DNA from: Emcibacteraceae bacterium
GTDB taxonomy: Bacteria; Pseudomonadota; Alphaproteobacteria; Sphingomonadales; Emcibacteraceae
NCBI GenBank assembly: GCA_016763335.1
Contig: JAESUD010000349.1
Location: forward strand, 1-19,424
Length of the DNA stretch: 19,424 nucleotides
Reading direction: 5' to 3'
Below, in pieces: positions 16,901 to 19,424 of this stretch. The notes under the pieces are model-generated. The model had not been told where the DNA came from, made no database searches, and was given only the letters and a program-made list of their open reading frames with translations. The stretch's first letter is position 1; every line of letters begins with the position of its first letter. Position numbers and translations under genes: made by a program.

Positions 16901-16903
16901 GTT

Positions 16904-17821
16904 CTATCCTTTTATAAATGGGCGTAGGTGATTGCCGCTATCAATCAGTGATTGTTTGCGCCGCTCAAGACTGCCTTCATAGTCACTATCTTCTACTTCA
17001 ATACAAAGGGCGCCTTCGTATCCCGCCGCTTTCATTCTCGCGATATAGCGTTGCCAGTTAATATCACCGCGCCCGGGAATGCGTGGATCATGATAATCAA
17101 GCGGGTTTGCCATCGTGCCGACATCATCAAGTTTTTCGCGGTTTACCGCAACATCTTTTGCATGGGCATGGAACATTTTAGCGGCAAACTCATCCCAAGG
17201 TTTTTCATGGTTCATTTGCATCCACACGAGATGCGACGGATCATAATTTAATCCAAAATAATCCGTGTCAAATTCAGCGAACATACGTCGCCATATTTTG
17301 GGACTATAGGCAATGTTTTTGCCGGCCGGCCATTCATCATCCGAAAAGAACATGGCGCAGTTTTCAATAGATATTTTGGTATTTCGTTCTTTGGCATAAT
17401 CAAGAAGCGGTCCCCAAACCTCAACAAACCTCGGCCAGTTATCATCAACATTTTTGTGCCAGTCATTACCGATAAATGTCGTGACCATATTAATGCCAAG
17501 CATTACGGACGCGTCAATCACCCGTTTGATATGATCAATATAAATCTGTGCTTCTTGTTTGTCGGGGCATAACGGATTTGGATAATAACCAAGGGCGCTA
17601 ATTTCAATATTTCGGGCTTTACAATATGCGTTAATTCTACTTGCGTCTTCTTCGCTGAAATCCACCACGTCAATATGAGTAACGCCGGCATATTTCCGCT
17701 CTGCCTTGCCCTTTGGCCAGCACATAAATTCGATACATTCAAAGCTATTATCAGCGGCGAAATCGACAACTTCTTCGAATGTCATGCCGTCCAGAATGGC
17801 ACTTTGTATTCCTAACTTCAT
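16904..17821 (-). CDS. Sugar phosphate isomerase/epimerase family (xylose isomerase-like TIM barrel)
   Basis: A 305-residue AP endonuclease 2/xylose-isomerase-like TIM barrel. Likely metal ligands are spaced as in the family: Glu153 (SIENCAM), Asp194 (NYDPSHL), His220 (HAHAKD) and Glu275 (CIEVED). IPGRGDINW (248-256) is the common loop before the last strands. Members isomerise or epimerise sugars and keto-sugars, and some cleave 3-keto glycosides; the substrate is not identified here. The ATG at 17821 was chosen because AGGA lies about 8 bp upstream; a GTG one codon earlier is also in frame. It heads a two-gene operon with the GMC oxidoreductase, divergent from the MFS transporter across a gap with a LacI-type operator. 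That context suggests sugar-inducible control. No signal peptide is seen, so it is cytoplasmic. Confidence 0.88.
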   Translation of the reverse strand: MKLGIQSAILDGMTFEEVVDFAADNSFECIEFMCWPKGKAERKYAGVTHIDVVDFSEEDASRINAYCKARNIEISALGYYPNPLCPDKQEAQIYIDHIKRVIDASVMLGINMVTTFIGNDWHKNVDDNWPRFVEVWGPLLDYAKERNTKISIENCAMFFSDDEWPAGKNIAYSPKIWRRMFAEFDTDYFGLNYDPSHLVWMQMNHEKPWDEFAAKMFHAHAKDVAVNREKLDDVGTMANPLDYHDPRIPGRGDINWQRYIARMKAAGYEGALCIEVEDSDYEGSLERRKQSLIDSGNHLRPFIKG

Positions 17822-17847
17822 CACAGATATCCTGTTTTATTCCCTTT

Positions 17848-17863
17848 ATGTAACCGATTACAT
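17848..17863. promoter_or_regulatory. LacI-family-type operator ATGTAACCGATTACAT
   Basis: A 16-bp palindrome with 7 of 8 pairs symmetric and a central CG, the usual form of LacI/GalR-family operators. It lies 27 bp upstream of the TIM-barrel/GMC operon start and about 57-87 bp upstream of the MFS transporter starts, so one repressor could control both. A second partial match, CGGTTA within AAGATCGGTTATCTT (17884-17898), lies nearby. No LacI gene is present in the window, so the regulator must be encoded elsewhere. Confidence 0.7.
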
Positions 17864-17934
17864 AACCACTGGTCTATTTTATCAAGATCGGTTATCTTCT
17901 TTTTATAGGGTAAATTATAATGAGGGAAAATGTA

Positions 17935-19161
17935 ATGAATAGCAAAATATATAGTCAATTAAGCGTAATGATGTTCTTGCAACTTTTTGTCTGGGGGGCG
18001 TGGTTTGTCACTCTCGGTACTTATCTTTCCAGTATTGGTTTTAGCGCAACGGACATTGGTACTGCTTATTTGACCAATAATATCGGGGCGATCATTGCCC
18101 CGTTATTCATCGGCCTTGTTGCCGATAGATTTTTCCCCGCTGAAAAAGTTATGGCTGCCTTACATATTATTGGTGGTGGCGTTCTTTATTATGTTTCAGG
18201 GCTTGAGGCGTCCGGCGCAATTATCCTTGGGCTGCTGATTTATAATGCCTGTTATATGCCGACGCTCGCCCTTGCCAACTCAGTATCATTCTATCAAATG
18301 ACTAAGCCGGATGAACAATTTCCGAAAATTCGTGTATGGGGAACCATCGGCTGGATTGCTGCCGGGGTGCTGATTACTTATGTGCTCGGTCAACAATATC
18401 AAAATGTTGAAGCGACAACAATTCCTATGAAAATGGGCGCAGTGGTTTCGGTTTTCCTTGGTCTATATTGCCTAACCCTTCCCAATACTCCGGCAAAAAG
18501 CAAGGGCCAAAAAGTCAGCATCGGCGATATATTCGGCGTTCAGTCCTTCGCCTTGCTTAAGGATAAATCATTTGCCATTTTCGCCGCTTGCTCGCTTCTA
18601 ATATCGATCCCGCTAGCTTTTTATTATACCTTCGCCAATTTATATCTCAATGAGATCGGCATGGAAGGTGTGGCTTCTAAAATGACCTTTGGTCAGGTGT
18701 CTGAAGTGTTCTTCATGGCGTTGATGCCTTTCTTCTTCCGTAAGCTCGGCGTTAAATGGATGCTGCTTGTTGGTATGCTGGCGTGGGTATTGCGCTACGT
18801 CCTGTTTTCCGCAGGTGATATGGACAGTTTTTCATGGATGATTTACGGCGGTATTATCCTGCACGGGGTTTGTTATGATTTCTTCTTTGTAACAGGTCAG
18901 GTTTATGTCGATAAAAAAGCCAGCGCAGAAATTCGCTCCAGCGCCCAAAGCTTCATCACGCTGCTGACTTACGGCTTCGGTCTGGCGATCGGTACGATGC
19001 TTTCCGGCCGCATTATCGATGCGCTTACCACAGATGGCGTTCGCGACTGGCAAAGCATCTGGATGACACAGGGCATATTTGCCGCCGTGATCGCCGTAAT
19101 ATTCTTTTTCACTTTTAAGGAAAATGAAAAATTCACCGATGAAGTTGAAGTCGAAGATTAA
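17935..19161 (+). CDS. MFS transporter, nucleoside-permease (NupG/XapB)-like
   Basis: About 408 residues with roughly twelve membrane helices. The N-terminus (LSVMMFLQLFVWGAWFVTLGTYL) and VGLVADRFF-like loop (FIGLVADRFFPAEKVMAALH), plus KIRVWGTIGWIAAG in the middle, are typical of the NUP family of major facilitator permeases that includes E. coli NupG and XapB. Bacterial relatives next to GMC, Gfo/Idh and TIM-barrel genes are commonly annotated as generic MFS transporters, and sugar or glycoside transport is as likely as nucleoside transport here. It is divergent from the TIM-barrel/GMC operon and shares the LacI-type operator region. Two starts are possible: 17935, preceded by GAGGG at good spacing (chosen), or 17920, five codons earlier with AGGG upstream. 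Its stop directly abuts the stop of the convergent amidohydrolase gene. Confidence 0.87.
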   Translation: MNSKIYSQLSVMMFLQLFVWGAWFVTLGTYLSSIGFSATDIGTAYLTNNIGAIIAPLFIGLVADRFFPAEKVMAALHIIGGGVLYYVSGLEASGAIILGLLIYNACYMPTLALANSVSFYQMTKPDEQFPKIRVWGTIGWIAAGVLITYVLGQQYQNVEATTIPMKMGAVVSVFLGLYCLTLPNTPAKSKGQKVSIGDIFGVQSFALLKDKSFAIFAACSLLISIPLAFYYTFANLYLNEIGMEGVASKMTFGQVSEVFFMALMPFFFRKLGVKWMLLVGMLAWVLRYVLFSAGDMDSFSWMIYGGIILHGVCYDFFFVTGQVYVDKKASAEIRSSAQSFITLLTYGFGLAIGTMLSGRIIDALTTDGVRDWQSIWMTQGIFAAVIAVIFFFTFKENEKFTDEVEVED

Positions 19162-19424
19162 TCATTGAATTAATTTGCCGCCTTTAATAACGGCGGCAAC
19201 ATTTTCAAGTAATGTGATGTCATTAAATACATCGCCTTTCACAGCTATTAAGTCTGCAAATTTTCCTGAGGATATTGAACCAATATCATTTTCAAGTGAC
19301 ATGGACCTCGCACCCCATATTGTCGCCGACTGAATAGCCTGCATTGTGCTAAGGCCGTAGCGCACCATATAGGCAAATTGCTTGGCATTATCGCCGTGTG
19401 GATAAACACCACTATCGGTACCGA
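19162..19424 (-). CDS. Amidohydrolase-family protein, C-terminal part (5' end outside window)
   Basis: The frame is open from the window edge to the TGA at 19162, giving 87 codons. It starts within GTDSGVYPHGDN, the beta-strand motif carrying the metal-binding aspartate of amidohydrolase-superfamily TIM barrels. YGLSTMQAIQSATIWGARSM and IGSISSGKFADLIAVKGDV follow, which are the standard helix and C-terminal beta-sandwich of imidazolonepropionase-like and Xaa-Pro dipeptidase-like amidohydrolases. About 80 percent of the protein is missing, so signal peptide and substrate are unknown. An internal ATG at 19368 is not a credible start because it lies after the metal-binding strand. It is convergent with the MFS gene, with no base between the stop codons. 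Confidence 0.8.
   Translation of the reverse strand, partial: GTDSGVYPHGDNAKQFAYMVRYGLSTMQAIQSATIWGARSMSLENDIGSISSGKFADLIAVKGDVFNDITLLENVAAVIKGGKLIQ

Overview
The window looks like a stretch of a low-to-moderate GC proteobacterial chromosome. My best guess is a marine alphaproteobacterium, for example Kordiimonadales or Emcibacterales. The basis is indirect: a BetI-type TetR regulator, a Tat-exported Gfo/Idh oxidoreductase, GMC and TIM-barrel sugar enzymes, a hybrid kinase with an AHDFNN H-box, and large sensor kinases with periplasmic Venus-flytrap (VFT) domains. A marine gammaproteobacterium cannot be excluded. I see no rRNA, tRNA, CRISPR array, transposase or phage gene.

Region 1 (1-7663) is metabolic. 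A partial FAD oxidoreductase of the phytoene desaturase/PYROXD2 type is divergent from a BetI-like TetR regulator, with a 14-bp palindrome between them. A minus-strand pair follows: a Tat-signal Gfo/Idh/MocA oxidoreductase, frameshifted at an A6 run, then a D-cysteine desulfhydrase-type PLP enzyme 4 bp downstream. Divergent from that pair is a plus-strand operon of a Cys/Met-metabolism PLP enzyme and an APC-type amino-acid permease. This suggests uptake and breakdown of sulfur or related amino acids. A uridine-kinase-like P-loop kinase closes the region.

Region 2 (7664-15186) is a sensory locus. Two paralogous membrane histidine kinases, each with two tandem periplasmic SBP_bac_3 (VFT) domains, flank a single OmpR/PhoB-family response regulator. 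The first is a hybrid kinase (VFT-VFT-TM-PAS-PAS-HisKA-HATPase-REC, no Hpt). The second is a short classical kinase (VFT-VFT-TM-HisKA-HATPase). Their sensor halves are recognisably related while their transmitters belong to different kinase types. The regulator gene converges on the first kinase and diverges from the second. TGTATA-like direct repeats with a 12-13 bp period lie upstream of both kinases.

Region 3 (15209-19424) is a sugar or glycoside module: a minus-strand operon of a TIM-barrel sugar isomerase/epimerase and a GMC oxidoreductase, divergent from a nucleoside-permease-like MFS transporter. A LacI-type operator (ATGTAACCGATTACAT) sits in the divergent gap, but no LacI gene is in the window. 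The window ends inside an amidohydrolase gene.

All five convergent gene junctions are very tight (0-22 bp between stop codons), leaving little or no room for ordinary terminators.
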